Part shown: one piece after another, positions 10,966 to 21,303 of the stretch | Numbering within the stretch: position 1 is the first letter of the stretch | Layout: the number at the start of each line of letters is the position of its first letter | Source of the DNA: an uncultured Kangiellaceae bacterium | Lineage (GTDB): Bacteria; Pseudomonadota; Gammaproteobacteria; Enterobacterales; Kangiellaceae | Direction of reading: 5' to 3' | Assembly (NCBI GenBank): GCA_905479925.1 | Contig: CAJQOL010000007.1 | Span: 141,989 to 205,988 of the forward strand | Length of the DNA stretch: 64,000 nucleotides | The notes under the pieces: generated by a model | Databases searched by the model: none | What the model saw: only the letters and a program-made list of their open reading frames with translations | Told to the model about the DNA's origin: nothing | Position numbers and translations under genes: made by a program

Positions 10966-11502
10966 ATGGCTGAACTAACAACATTAGCAAGACCTTACGC
11001 AAAAGCGGCGTTTGAGTATGCGATTGAAGCAAAGCAACTGGCTGAGTGGTCAGAAATGCTTGGCTTTGCAGCTCAGGTCGTTAGTGATGAGGCGATGCAA
11101 CAGCTATTAACAAGCCCTCATTTTACTAAAGAGAACCAAAAAGATGCGATGCTTAAGGTTTGTGAAGATAAATTAAACGCCAATGGCGTTAACTTCATCA
11201 AGCTACTAGCACAAAATGGTCGTCTTTTGGCTTTACCTGAAATTGAAGTGTTATTTAACTTTTTGCGTAGCGAGTTTGAAAAAACAATTGAAGCGCAAAT
11301 CACTTCAGCGACAGAGTTAAATGAGCAGCAAATCGCACAACTGAAAGAAAAATTGGCCGCTAAATTGGGTCGTCAGGTTGAAATCGGAGTTGAAGTTAAC
11401 GCCGATTTATTGGGTGGTTTGATTATTCAAGCAGAAGATTTAGTGATTGATGGTTCGGTACGCGGAAAGCTTGCCAAATTGTCAGATACATTGAACGTAT
11501 AA
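10966..11502 (+). CDS. atpH: ATP synthase F1 subunit delta
   Basis: Delta caps the F1 head and joins it to subunit b. The 178-residue protein shows the N-terminal six-helix region (TLARPYAKAAFEYA) and the conserved C-terminal strand-helix segment VNADLLGGLIIQAEDLVIDGSVRGKL in outline. It lies 15 bases after atpF and 30 before atpA. Identity is clear from sequence and operon position. Confidence 0.98.
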   Translation: MAELTTLARPYAKAAFEYAIEAKQLAEWSEMLGFAAQVVSDEAMQQLLTSPHFTKENQKDAMLKVCEDKLNANGVNFIKLLAQNGRLLALPEIEVLFNFLRSEFEKTIEAQITSATELNEQQIAQLKEKLAAKLGRQVEIGVEVNADLLGGLIIQAEDLVIDGSVRGKLAKLSDTLNV

Positions 11503-11532
11503 CAGTTTATACAAATTAGAGGAACGCAGAGC

Positions 11533-13080
11533 ATGAGTATGCAACTGAATCCATCAGAAATCAGTGAGTTAATCAGACAACGCATTAACGAGTTTGAGGT
11601 TGTTTCTGAGGCACGAAATGAAGGTACTATTGTCAGTGTATCTGACGGTATTTTAAAAATTCACGGTCTTGCTGAAGTTATGCAAGGTGAGATGATCGAA
11701 TTACCAGGCGGTAAATACGGTTTAGCACTTAACCTTGAAAGAGATTCGGTTGGTGCGGTTGTACTTGGCGACTACTCTGACATCGTTGAAGGCCAGAAAG
11801 CAAAGTGTACTGGACGTATTCTTGAAGTTCCAACCGGCGAATGTATGTTAGGTCGCGTAGTTGACGCTTTGGGTAGTCCTATTGACGGAAAAGGTCCAAT
11901 TGAAGGCGCTAGTTTTGAGCCTGTTGAAAAAGTTGCACCGGGTGTAATTTCCAGACAATCAGTTGACCAACCAGTGCAAACTGGTTACAAAGCAGTCGAT
12001 GCAATGATTCCTGTTGGTCGTGGCCAGCGTGAGTTAATCATCGGTGACCGTCAAACCGGTAAAACAGCTTTAGCGATTGATGCCATCATCAATCAAAAAG
12101 ACACCGGCATTCGCTGTGTTTATGTTGCAATCGGACAGAAAGCGTCAACAATTGCCAACATCGTACGTAAATTAGAAGAGCACGGCGCGATGGCTAATAC
12201 CATTGTTGTTGCTGCATCAGCTGCTGATTCTGCGGCGCTTCAATTTATCGCACCTTTCGCCGGTTGTACAATGGGCGAATACTTCCGAGATAAAGGCGAA
12301 GATTCACTAATCGTTTATGATGATTTAACTAAGCAAGCTTGGGCTTATCGTCAAATCTCACTATTACTTCGTCGTCCACCGGGACGTGAAGCTTATCCTG
12401 GTGACGTTTTCTACTTGCATTCACGTCTTCTTGAGCGTGCAGCTAGAATTAATGCTGACCATGTAGAGAAATTAACTAACGGTGAAGTAAAAGGCCAAAC
12501 AGGTTCTTTAACTGCATTACCAATCATCGAAACACAGGCTGGTGACGTATCTGCATTCGTACCAACCAATGTAATTTCGATTACTGATGGTCAGATTTTC
12601 CTAGAAACTGACTTATTTAACGCTGGTATCCGTCCTGCTGTAAATGCTGGACTTTCGGTATCGCGTGTTGGTGGTGCTGCACAAACTAAAATCATCAAGA
12701 AATTAGGTGGTGGTGTTCGATTGGCATTAGCTCAGTATCGTGAACTAGCAGCATTTGCTCAGTTTGCATCGGATCTAGATGATGCTACTCGTGAACAGTT
12801 AGAGCATGGACAACGTGTTACAGAATTAATGAAGCAAAAACAATATGCGCCAATGTCGGTTGCTATTATGGCTGTTTCTTTATTCGCTGCTGAAAAAGGT
12901 CACTTAAAAGATGTTGAGCTTAATAAAATCGAAGATTTTGAAGCGGCATTATTAGACCATATGGCAAGTAGTGAAAAAGCGTTAATGGATAAAATTAACG
13001 TCGCTGGCGATTACAATAAAGAAATCGAAGCTGAGTTAGAAGCAGCAATCAGCAAATATAAAGAAACGGCTACTTGGTAA
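11533..13080 (+). CDS. atpA: ATP synthase F1 subunit alpha
   Basis: Alpha supplies the non-catalytic nucleotide sites of the F1 hexamer. The 515-residue protein has the beta-barrel N-terminus ([16 protein letters not shown]), Walker [10 protein letters not shown] at about residues 170-178, the signature [22 protein letters not shown] near 288-310, and the C-terminal helical domain. The ATG at 11533 has AGAGGA nine bases upstream; the next ATG (11539) would be too far from it. A perfect 8-bp hairpin follows in the 96-base gap before atpG. Confidence 0.98.
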   Translation: MSMQLNPSEISELIRQRINEFEVVSEARNEGTIVSVSDGILKIHGLAEVMQGEMIELPGGKYGLALNLERDSVGAVVLGDYSDIVEGQKAKCTGRILEVPTGECMLGRVVDALGSPIDGKGPIEGASFEPVEKVAPGVISRQSVDQPVQTGYKAVDAMIPVGRGQRELIIGDRQTGKTALAIDAIINQKDTGIRCVYVAIGQKASTIANIVRKLEEHGAMANTIVVAASAADSAALQFIAPFAGCTMGEYFRDKGEDSLIVYDDLTKQAWAYRQISLLLRRPPGREAYPGDVFYLHSRLLERAARINADHVEKLTNGEVKGQTGSLTALPIIETQAGDVSAFVPTNVISITDGQIFLETDLFNAGIRPAVNAGLSVSRVGGAAQTKIIKKLGGGVRLALAQYRELAAFAQFASDLDDATREQLEHGQRVTELMKQKQYAPMSVAIMAVSLFAAEKGHLKDVELNKIEDFEAALLDHMASSEKALMDKINVAGDYNKEIEAELEAAISKYKETATW

Positions 13081-13121
13081 GACGCTTCAAGCGCTTATTA
13101 AGTATTGCTAAATAGAACGTC

Positions 13122-13142
13122 CCCTCTTCTTTAGGAAGAGGG
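13122..13142 (+). other. Hairpin between atpA and atpG
   Basis: CCCTCTTC (13122-13129) pairs perfectly with GAAGAGGG (13135-13142) around a five-base loop. It is followed by TTAGAAC, not a T-run, so it is not a normal terminator. It sits just after the cistron for the three-copy alpha subunit and 35 bases before that for single-copy gamma. Confidence 0.75.
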
Positions 13143-13176
13143 TTAGAACATTAACTAATTTACTGGAATCAGTCCT

Positions 13177-14037
13177 ATGGCGGTCGGAAAAGAAATTCGT
13201 ACCAAGATTGGAAGTATTAAAAATACTCAGAAAATTACCAGTGCAATGGAAATGGTTGCTGCGAGTAAAATGCGTAAAGCGCAGGATCGTATGGAAGCAA
13301 CCAAGCCCTATGCTGAAAGAATTCGTGGCGTAATTGGTCATCTGGCCATGGGTCACACTGAGTATAAACACCCTTACATCATTGAACGCGAAGTAAAACG
13401 AGTTGGTTTTATTGTTGTTTCTAGTGATCGTGGTTTATGTGGTGGTTTAAATACTAACCTTTTTAAAGATGCTTTAAAGTCAATGCAAGAATGGCAAGAG
13501 CAAGAAGTAGAAATCGATTTGTGTTTGGTCGGCTCCAAAGCGGGTGCTTTCTTTAACCGATTCGGTGGAAATGTTGTTGCTAAGAAGAGCGGCTTAGGTG
13601 ACCGTCCTACTGTTACTGATTTGATTGGTACGGTAAAGGTTATGTTGGACTCTTTTGATGAAGGTCGAATCGATCGTCTTTATTTGGTACATAATGAGTT
13701 TGTTAACACTATGACTCAACAACCAAAAGTTTTGCAAATGCTACCTGTTGAAAAACAGGAAGAAGACGAGTTAAAGCATCATTGGGATTATATTTATGAG
13801 CCTGATGCAAAAGAATTGTTAGATGTACTTTTGGTTCGTTATATCGAATCACAGGTCTATCAAGGTGTAGTTGATAATATTGCTTGTGAACAGGCGTCTA
13901 GAATGGTTGCGATGAAAGCCGCAACGGATAACGCCGGAGATATTATTGATGACCTGCAGTTGATATACAATAAAGCTCGTCAAGCGGCGATTACTCAGGA
14001 AATCTCAGAAATAATTAGTGGTGCAGCAGCGGTATAG
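13177..14037 (+). CDS. atpG: ATP synthase F1 subunit gamma
   Basis: Gamma is the central rotating shaft. The 286-residue protein starts [20 protein letters not shown], a hallmark of the N-terminal helix, and ends with the matching C-terminal helix ([21 protein letters not shown]), which together form the coiled coil inside the alpha-beta hexamer. The middle domain contains the conserved [11 protein letters not shown]. Length matches E. coli (287). It lies between atpA and atpD as usual. Confidence 0.98.
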   Translation: MAVGKEIRTKIGSIKNTQKITSAMEMVAASKMRKAQDRMEATKPYAERIRGVIGHLAMGHTEYKHPYIIEREVKRVGFIVVSSDRGLCGGLNTNLFKDALKSMQEWQEQEVEIDLCLVGSKAGAFFNRFGGNVVAKKSGLGDRPTVTDLIGTVKVMLDSFDEGRIDRLYLVHNEFVNTMTQQPKVLQMLPVEKQEEDELKHHWDYIYEPDAKELLDVLLVRYIESQVYQGVVDNIACEQASRMVAMKAATDNAGDIIDDLQLIYNKARQAAITQEISEIISGAAAV

Positions 14038-14098
14038 ATTGCTGTTCGATGAGATTTTAGTTAACGATTTTTAAAGATTAAACTTAATAGAGGAATAA

Positions 14099-15478
<1,380 letters not shown>

Positions 15479-15488
15479 TTGTTTTTAT

Positions 15489-15509
15489 TGGCGGTGTTAT
15501 GCACCGTCA
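15489..15509 (+). other. Hairpin between atpD and atpC
   Basis: TGGCGGTG (15489-15496) pairs with CACCGTCA (15502-15509), with one G-U wobble, around a five-base loop. No T-run follows. It lies directly after the three-copy beta subunit gene and before single-copy epsilon. Confidence 0.65.
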
Positions 15510-15530
15510 TAAAAGTATAGGAAAATGACA

Positions 15531-15953
15531 ATGTATACATTCCAATTAGAGATCGTAAGTGCAGAAAATTCTATATTTTCGGGTGCTGTAGCGTCATTAG
15601 TTGCTAGTGGTGAATTAGGTGAGTTAGGAGTATCTCCTGGCCATGCACCTTTGTTAACTTCGTTAAAGCCAGGGACTATCAAAGTAACTGACCGCGAAGG
15701 TAACGAAGAACACTTTTATGTGTCTGGTGGCATGCTTGAAATTCAACCGCATATAACGACTGTTCTTGCTGATACCGCAGCAAGAGCCGATGATGTTGAT
15801 GAAGCAGCTGCTATTGCAGCAAAAGAAGCGGCAGAAGCAGCTATGGCGGATCAAAATTCAGAGATTGAATATTCCGCTGCTGCAGCAGAGCTAGCGGAAG
15901 CTGTTGCTCAGTTACGTACATTACAGGCTATTCGTAAGAAAGTCGGTAAATAA
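15531..15953 (+). CDS. atpC: ATP synthase F1 subunit epsilon
   Basis: Epsilon links gamma to the c-ring and inhibits ATP hydrolysis. The product (140 residues from this start) has the N-terminal beta sandwich (FQLEIVSAENSIFSG, GELGVSPGHAPLL) and two C-terminal alanine-rich helices. The ATG at 15531 is preferred because AGGA (15519-15522) is eight bases upstream; an in-frame ATG at 15525 is only two bases from it, though it would mirror the MAM start of E. coli. It is the last gene of the operon and is followed by a strong terminator. Confidence 0.96.
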   Translation: MYTFQLEIVSAENSIFSGAVASLVASGELGELGVSPGHAPLLTSLKPGTIKVTDREGNEEHFYVSGGMLEIQPHITTVLADTAARADDVDEAAAIAAKEAAEAAMADQNSEIEYSAAAAELAEAVAQLRTLQAIRKKVGK

Positions 15954-15982
15954 CGACTGAGTAAAAGATTGTTAGTATTAAG

Positions 15983-16007
15983 AAAGCGCCTATAAGGCGC
16001 TTTTTTT
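15983..16007 (+). terminator. Rho-independent terminator of the atp operon
   Basis: AAAGCGCC and GGCGCTTT form a perfect 8-bp stem with a five-base loop, continuing into seven T residues. It lies 30 bases after atpC and separates the operon from glmU. Confidence 0.92.
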
Positions 16008-16138
16008 ATGTTAAAAGAATTGTCTTCTGTAAATATGCCAAAAACTAACACCCGTTTCTATTTTTAAATGGTTTATCTATTAATCAAATCTAAGTAAAAT
16101 AGAGGCTTGCGTTTTTAATTTAGGGAACATTTCCACGA

Positions 16139-17515
16139 ATGGATATTCAAACTATCATTTTAGCTGCCGGTAAAGGTAGCCGAATGAAATCCGAATTGCC
16201 GAAAGTTTTGCATTGCTTAGCGGGCAAGCCTCTTGTTCAACATGTCATTGATAGCTGTCAGTCACTTGGCGCTACCCATTGCCACTTAGTTGTTGGACAC
16301 GGAAGTGAGCTAGTTAGAGAAAAAATTGACGGTGGAAAACTATCTATCACTTATGCCGAGCAAACAGAGCAACTTGGAACCGGACATGCCGTAAAAATGG
16401 CTCTCCCTGCTCTTTCCGATAATGCTCCAACACTCATACTCTATGGCGATGTTCCGCTTATTCACGCAGACACTTTGGCGCAACTTGTGAAGCTTTATGA
16501 AGAGAACCCACAAGGCATTGCGTTAATGACTTGTGATTTCAATGATCCAACTGGCTACGGAAGAATTGTTAGGGACGAAAATAACCAAGTAACGGGAATC
16601 GTCGAACAAAAAGATGCTAACGATCAGCAGAAGCTAATCACGGAGATCAATACAGGGATATTATGCTGTAACTCCGATCAGTTAAAGAAATGGATTGGAC
16701 AGTTAAATAACGATAATGCTCAACAAGAATATTATTTAACAGATATTATAGAAATGGCCGCAAAAGATGGTCAACGTATCGATACCGCTCAACCGGTAAA
16801 CCTTTATGAAATAGAGGGTATCAATACACTACGTCAGTTATCTGAGCTTGAGCGAACTTGGCAGCGAGAATTAGCCAACCAACTAATGGAGGCCGGTGTA
16901 ACCTTACTAGATCCAAATCGCTTTGATATACGAGGCAAGTTAACCTGCGGAACCGCCGTTACCATAGATATCAACTTTATCGCCGAAGGTAATGTTACCA
17001 TTGAAAAAGGCGCTAAAATTGGCGCTAATGTTATTCTCAAAAACTGTACCGTTGGCGCTAACTCTGAAATAAAGCCTAACAGTATCGTAGAAGATTCAAT
17101 GATTGGCACAAATTGTAGCGCCGGCCCTTTTGCACGTCTTAGACCCCTTACTGAAATGCAAAATAATAGTCATGTAGGCAACTTCGTTGAAATTAAAAAG
17201 TCTACCTTAGGTGAAGGAACTAAAGCCGGTCATTTATCCTATATTGGCGACAGTGAAATAGGACAAAACGTTAATGTTGGTGCTGGCACAATTACCTGCA
17301 ATTATGATGGTGCAAACAAATTTAAGACCATTATCGAAGATGATGCTTTCATCGGATCCGATACTCAGCTTATTGCTCCTGTTACCGTTGGTAAAGGCGC
17401 AACGATTGGAGCGGGTACTACCGTTTCAAATGACGTTCAACCCGGCGCATTGTGTATTAGCCGGGTTAAACAAAAACAAATTGAAGATTGGGCGCGCCCA
17501 ACCAAGAACAAATAA
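16139..17515 (+). CDS. glmU: Bifunctional GlmU: GlcN-1-P acetyltransferase / UDP-GlcNAc pyrophosphorylase
   Basis: GlmU makes UDP-N-acetylglucosamine, the precursor of peptidoglycan and lipid A, in two steps: acetylation of glucosamine-1-phosphate, then uridylyl transfer. The 458-residue protein has the N-terminal nucleotidyltransferase signature LAAGKGSRMKSELPKVLH (about 8-25) and a C-terminal left-handed beta-helix with hexapeptide repeats (about 250-440), including GNFVEIKKS and the acetyl-CoA site around GAGTITCNYDG. The upstream AGGGA is weakly placed (12 bases), so translation may be modest. glmS follows after 15 bases, the same order as in E. coli. Confidence 0.98.
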   Translation: MDIQTIILAAGKGSRMKSELPKVLHCLAGKPLVQHVIDSCQSLGATHCHLVVGHGSELVREKIDGGKLSITYAEQTEQLGTGHAVKMALPALSDNAPTLILYGDVPLIHADTLAQLVKLYEENPQGIALMTCDFNDPTGYGRIVRDENNQVTGIVEQKDANDQQKLITEINTGILCCNSDQLKKWIGQLNNDNAQQEYYLTDIIEMAAKDGQRIDTAQPVNLYEIEGINTLRQLSELERTWQRELANQLMEAGVTLLDPNRFDIRGKLTCGTAVTIDINFIAEGNVTIEKGAKIGANVILKNCTVGANSEIKPNSIVEDSMIGTNCSAGPFARLRPLTEMQNNSHVGNFVEIKKSTLGEGTKAGHLSYIGDSEIGQNVNVGAGTITCNYDGANKFKTIIEDDAFIGSDTQLIAPVTVGKGATIGAGTTVSNDVQPGALCISRVKQKQIEDWARPTKNK

Positions 17516-17530
17516 TCTGGAGCCCTTATT

Positions 17531-19363
17531 ATGTGTGGAATAGTTGGTGCGGTTGCACAAAGAGATATTTCTGAAATTCTAATTGAAGGTTTAAAGAGAC
17601 TAGAGTATCGAGGTTATGATTCTGCCGGTCTAGCGGTTATTTCAGATAACAAGATTTCTCGTTTACGTCGTGTCGGTAAAGTTTCAGAGTTACAGGCGGC
17701 AATTGTAGAGACTCCCATTGACGGGCATATCGGAATTGCACATACGCGTTGGGCTACTCATGGCGAACCTAATGAAAACAACGCTCATCCTCATTTTTCT
17801 AATGATACGATTGCCGTAGTACATAATGGCATTATCGAAAATTATGAATCGCTTAGGGAAGAGTTAAAAAGCCAGGGTTATGTTTTTACTTCTGATACCG
17901 ATACTGAAGTTATGGCCCATCTTATTGAAAGAGAGCGAAAAACTTCAAGCTCACTACTTGAAGCGGTGCTTAGTTCCACCAAATTATTAAGTGGCGCTTA
18001 TGGCACAGTCGTTATGGAGTTGGCTAACCCAGACACCTTGGTTGTAGCTCGCTCCGGTAGCCCACTGGTACTTGGTAAAGGTATTGGTGAAATGTTCATT
18101 GCATCCGATCAACTTGCCCTATTGCCGGTTACTCGACAGTTCATGTTTCTTGAGGAAGGTGAAGTAGCAGAAGTTAGCCAACGGGACGTAAAAATACTAT
18201 CACCGAGCGGTGAAGAGCTAAGTCGAGAATTTGAAGAGACCTCAGTTACACACGACGCTGGCGATAAAGGCCAATTTCGACATTTCATGATGAAGGAAAT
18301 CTATGAACAGCCCGATTCTATTAATTCGACTTTAGAGGGGCGTTTAAATGCGGACTCGGTAATTATCGAATCATTTGGTAATCGTGCCCCGGAACTCCTA
18401 GAGAAAGTTGAATTTGTTCAGATTATTGCTTGTGGTACTAGTTATCATTCTGCAATGGTTGCTAAGTACTGGATTGAATCCATGGTTGGTATTCCTTGCC
18501 AGGTAGAAATTGCTAGTGAGTACCGATATCGCAAGACCGTCGTATTACCTAATTCACTATTTATTTCGATTTCTCAATCAGGAGAAACTGCGGATACTCT
18601 GGCTGCGCTGCGTATTGCAAAAGAACAAGGGTTTCTTGCTAGTTTAACTATTTGTAACGTACCGGGCTCTTCATTGGTAAGAGAATCTGATATGGCCTTT
18701 ATGACCCGAGCCGGCGCCGAAATTGGCGTAGCGTCTACTAAGGCATTTACAACTCAGTTGACCGGGTTATTAATGCTTTCTACTGCGTTAGCACAAACCA
18801 AGGGTAGCTTAACCAGTGAACAAATTGCTCAAGTCGTTAGTGAGCTAAGACAGTTACCATCGGACATCAATAAATCCTTAGAGATGGATTCGACGATAGA
18901 GCAAATTGCCGAAGAGTTTAATGAAAAAGAGCACTGTCTATTTTTAGGCCGTGGTGAACAGTATCCCATTGCCATGGAAGGTGCATTAAAACTCAAGGAA
19001 ATCTCTTATATTCACGCTGAAGCGTATGCTGCAGGTGAACTGAAACATGGACCGTTAGCATTAATTGATCAAGATATGCCAATTGTAGTTGTTGCACCAA
19101 ATAATGAACTTATTGAAAAATTGAAATCTAATATGGAAGAGGTTCGAGCGCGAGGTGGTCAACTTTATGTATTTGCCGAGCAAGATAGTGAAATAAGCGA
19201 GAATACCGGGATTAAGATTATCCGCTGTGCGCCTACCGGTTCTTATATTGCGCCGATTGTGTTTACGCTGCCCTTACAGTTACTGTCTTATCATGTTGCT
19301 GTTATTCGAGGTACCGATGTTGACCAACCGCGAAATTTAGCGAAATCTGTGACCGTTGAATAG
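17531..19363 (+). CDS. glmS: Glutamine-fructose-6-phosphate aminotransferase GlmS
   Basis: GlmS makes glucosamine-6-phosphate from fructose-6-phosphate and glutamine, the first committed step toward UDP-GlcNAc. The 610-residue protein begins MCGIVGA, so Cys2 becomes the N-terminal glutaminase nucleophile. The glutaminase domain spans about 1-240, followed by two SIS sugar-isomerase domains ([16 protein letters not shown] near 300; HGPLALID near 505) and the C-terminal AKSVTVE. It lies 15 bases after glmU, so the two are almost certainly co-transcribed. In enteric bacteria this gene is controlled by small RNAs; none is visible here. Confidence 0.98.
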   Translation: MCGIVGAVAQRDISEILIEGLKRLEYRGYDSAGLAVISDNKISRLRRVGKVSELQAAIVETPIDGHIGIAHTRWATHGEPNENNAHPHFSNDTIAVVHNGIIENYESLREELKSQGYVFTSDTDTEVMAHLIERERKTSSSLLEAVLSSTKLLSGAYGTVVMELANPDTLVVARSGSPLVLGKGIGEMFIASDQLALLPVTRQFMFLEEGEVAEVSQRDVKILSPSGEELSREFEETSVTHDAGDKGQFRHFMMKEIYEQPDSINSTLEGRLNADSVIIESFGNRAPELLEKVEFVQIIACGTSYHSAMVAKYWIESMVGIPCQVEIASEYRYRKTVVLPNSLFISISQSGETADTLAALRIAKEQGFLASLTICNVPGSSLVRESDMAFMTRAGAEIGVASTKAFTTQLTGLLMLSTALAQTKGSLTSEQIAQVVSELRQLPSDINKSLEMDSTIEQIAEEFNEKEHCLFLGRGEQYPIAMEGALKLKEISYIHAEAYAAGELKHGPLALIDQDMPIVVVAPNNELIEKLKSNMEEVRARGGQLYVFAEQDSEISENTGIKIIRCAPTGSYIAPIVFTLPLQLLSYHVAVIRGTDVDQPRNLAKSVTVE

Positions 19364-19415
19364 GTCTGCAACTTTTACAATTTTTTGAAATGAGTTTTTG
19401 AATATTGAGGTTTTT

Positions 19416-20036
19416 ATGAAAAATAGTTTTGTTTTGCTAACTGCTTTTGTTTTTGCAGTTGTTATAGCGCCTAGCCAAACACAGGCAGAAATCAGACCTT
19501 TAGTTGAGGGCCAGGATTACGAAGTTGTTAGCCCCAAAGGCACTAAAGAAAAGGAAGTCATTGAGTTTTTTAGTTATGCTTGTGGTCATTGTTACACCAT
19601 GGAAACCTTCGTAAATAACTTTAAGGAAAAAAATGCCGACATAAAAATTATTCCGGTGCCGACCGATTTAGGACACCCACAATGGCAAATTTACGTTAAA
19701 GCCTATTATTTGGGTGAGCTCCTCAAAGTCCTTGATAAGAGCCATACGAAGATTTTTCATAGAATTAACATAGAAAAGAAGCAAATAAGCTCCGATGCTG
19801 AGCTTAAGACCTTCTTTGTTGATTTAGGGGTCGACCCAGCGCGTTACGATAAGGCATTGAAATCATTTGCATTAAGTTCAAAAATTAGAAAAGCGAAACA
19901 ACTGGCTAAAACCTATCGTATTTCTGGAACACCAACGTTTATTGCAAACCAACAATACAAGTTAGACAATCGAAGTCTACAAACGATTGATATGATTGAA
20001 AAAGCCTTGCTAGATCTCACTAAGCAAGAGCTCTAA
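19416..20036 (+). CDS. Periplasmic thiol:disulfide interchange protein, DsbA family
   Basis: A 206-residue exported thioredoxin-fold protein of the DsbA family, which introduces disulfide bonds into periplasmic proteins. A signal peptide covers about residues 1-24 (ending SQTQA). The active site is CGHC at about 56-59, instead of the CPHC of E. coli DsbA, and the cis-proline loop is SGTPTF. The start is set by TTGAGG five bases before the ATG at 19416; the upstream in-frame TTG (19398) has no such support. A second DsbA-like protein, a lipoprotein with CPHC, is encoded at 33644-34375. Confidence 0.9.
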   Translation: MKNSFVLLTAFVFAVVIAPSQTQAEIRPLVEGQDYEVVSPKGTKEKEVIEFFSYACGHCYTMETFVNNFKEKNADIKIIPVPTDLGHPQWQIYVKAYYLGELLKVLDKSHTKIFHRINIEKKQISSDAELKTFFVDLGVDPARYDKALKSFALSSKIRKAKQLAKTYRISGTPTFIANQQYKLDNRSLQTIDMIEKALLDLTKQEL

Positions 20037-20046
20037 CTCTCTGTAA

Positions 20047-20076
20047 GCCGGCTACACTGGTGGCCGGCAATTTATT
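20047..20076 (+). terminator. Terminator after the DsbA-like gene
   Basis: GCCGGCTAC (20047-20055) pairs with GTGGCCGGC (20060-20068), one wobble, with a four-base loop, followed by AATTTATT. The stem is strong but the T tract is weak. Confidence 0.55.
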
Positions 20077-20211
20077 CTGCCGTGCTCACCCCACCGTTTC
20101 CCTTCGTAAACCAACAAACACATTTATTTACATCTAAGAACTTTTAAAACAAACTAATTCGATAGCTGTTTCGTCATAATGATTGAATCACAACTATTGG
20201 GAGGGTTTGAT

Positions 20212-21006
20212 ATGAAAAAGACACTACTGGCTGCCGCATTAGCGGTTTCATGTGCATCGGCACAAGCTCATAATAATCAATGCGAATATAGCTTGGATTA
20301 CAATGTTGCTGTAGAAAATGGTGTAGTTACCTACACAAGCAAGTCAAATAAGACCGTTGAATTTAATCAAGGTGTATTAAAGGTTGATGGTAAAAATGTT
20401 TCTTTAAATAATAGCCAGACGAAAGATGCTATCGCGTTTCAAGCTAAAACTCAGGAAACCATACCAAAAATCGCTGATATTGCCATCGAAGGAGCGGAGT
20501 TAGGCTTAAAGGCTGCCTCACTAGTCGTTACCTCCTTATTTGGTGAAGATCAGGATATTCATAAAGATCTCATACAACCAATCGAAAAAATATCAACACG
20601 TTTAAAGGAAAACATTAAGCGAGATAGCATTAATACTTTGGCGATTGAAAAATCCTTTGATGCAGAGTTTGACCAGGAAGTCGAAGCGCTGGTTTCAAAA
20701 GCGATGTCTAAGTACTCTGGTCGTTTAATTGGTCAAGTATTGAGCTCAATCTTTAGCGGAGACCAAGAAGATGTGAAGGATTTTGAGTTCCGGATGGAAA
20801 ACTTAGAACATGATATCGAAACCTACGTTTCAGCAAATGCCGAAAAGTTAGAAATGAAGGCTGAAAAGCTTTGTGATGACTTTAAAATCTTAGCTGAGTT
20901 AGATGAGCGTCTAGAGTCAGTCTCCAGTTATCCGAAAAATGGTCTTATCGAGGTTGGAGCCTCAAATGGTCTAAAAGCGTCTAGTTTCACACTTAATGCT
21001 GACTAA
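20212..21006 (+). CDS. DUF2884 (YggN-like) periplasmic protein
   Basis: A 264-residue exported protein resembling the YggN/DUF2884 family of unknown function. The signal peptide is about residues 1-19 (ASAQA). It is followed by NQCEYSLDYNV and KVDGKNVSLNNSQ, then a long helical region with acidic and basic residues; two cysteines flank the mature region (CEY near the N-terminus and LCDDF near 225), as in YggN. The start at 20212 has GGGAGG seven bases upstream; an in-frame ATG at 20179 lacks such a site. It appears monocistronic. Function is unknown. Confidence 0.8.
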   Translation: MKKTLLAAALAVSCASAQAHNNQCEYSLDYNVAVENGVVTYTSKSNKTVEFNQGVLKVDGKNVSLNNSQTKDAIAFQAKTQETIPKIADIAIEGAELGLKAASLVVTSLFGEDQDIHKDLIQPIEKISTRLKENIKRDSINTLAIEKSFDAEFDQEVEALVSKAMSKYSGRLIGQVLSSIFSGDQEDVKDFEFRMENLEHDIETYVSANAEKLEMKAEKLCDDFKILAELDERLESVSSYPKNGLIEVGASNGLKASSFTLNAD

Positions 21007-21163
21007 TCTATAAATATCAAAGGGGTGTGGTAATTCTATTGCCGCACTCTCCCTACTATTATAAGCTATCTTAATCATGATTTTATACCAAATCATTTGT
21101 ATTTTCCTGGGTATCTCGTATTGAGTTTTTTGCGTAAACCTACCAAGCTAAGGTGGGAATAAC

Positions 21164-21192
21164 TTGCAATTGAAATATAGATAAATTATAAC
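21164..21192 (+). promoter_or_regulatory. Candidate promoter for TonB receptor 1
   Basis: TTGCAA (21164-21169), a 17-base spacer and TATAAC (21187-21192) lie 112 bases before the receptor ATG, giving a leader of about 105 bases. No regulator-binding palindrome stands out in the 297-base gap. Confidence 0.5.
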
Positions 21193-21303
21193 GAGAGGTA
21201 CGACGACTCAAATCTACACAAATAAGAGATAGAATGACTGTCCACAGGCGTCGAAAAGAAAGAAGTATAAAAATAGAAACTAACTCTCGAAAGGATATAA
21301 AAC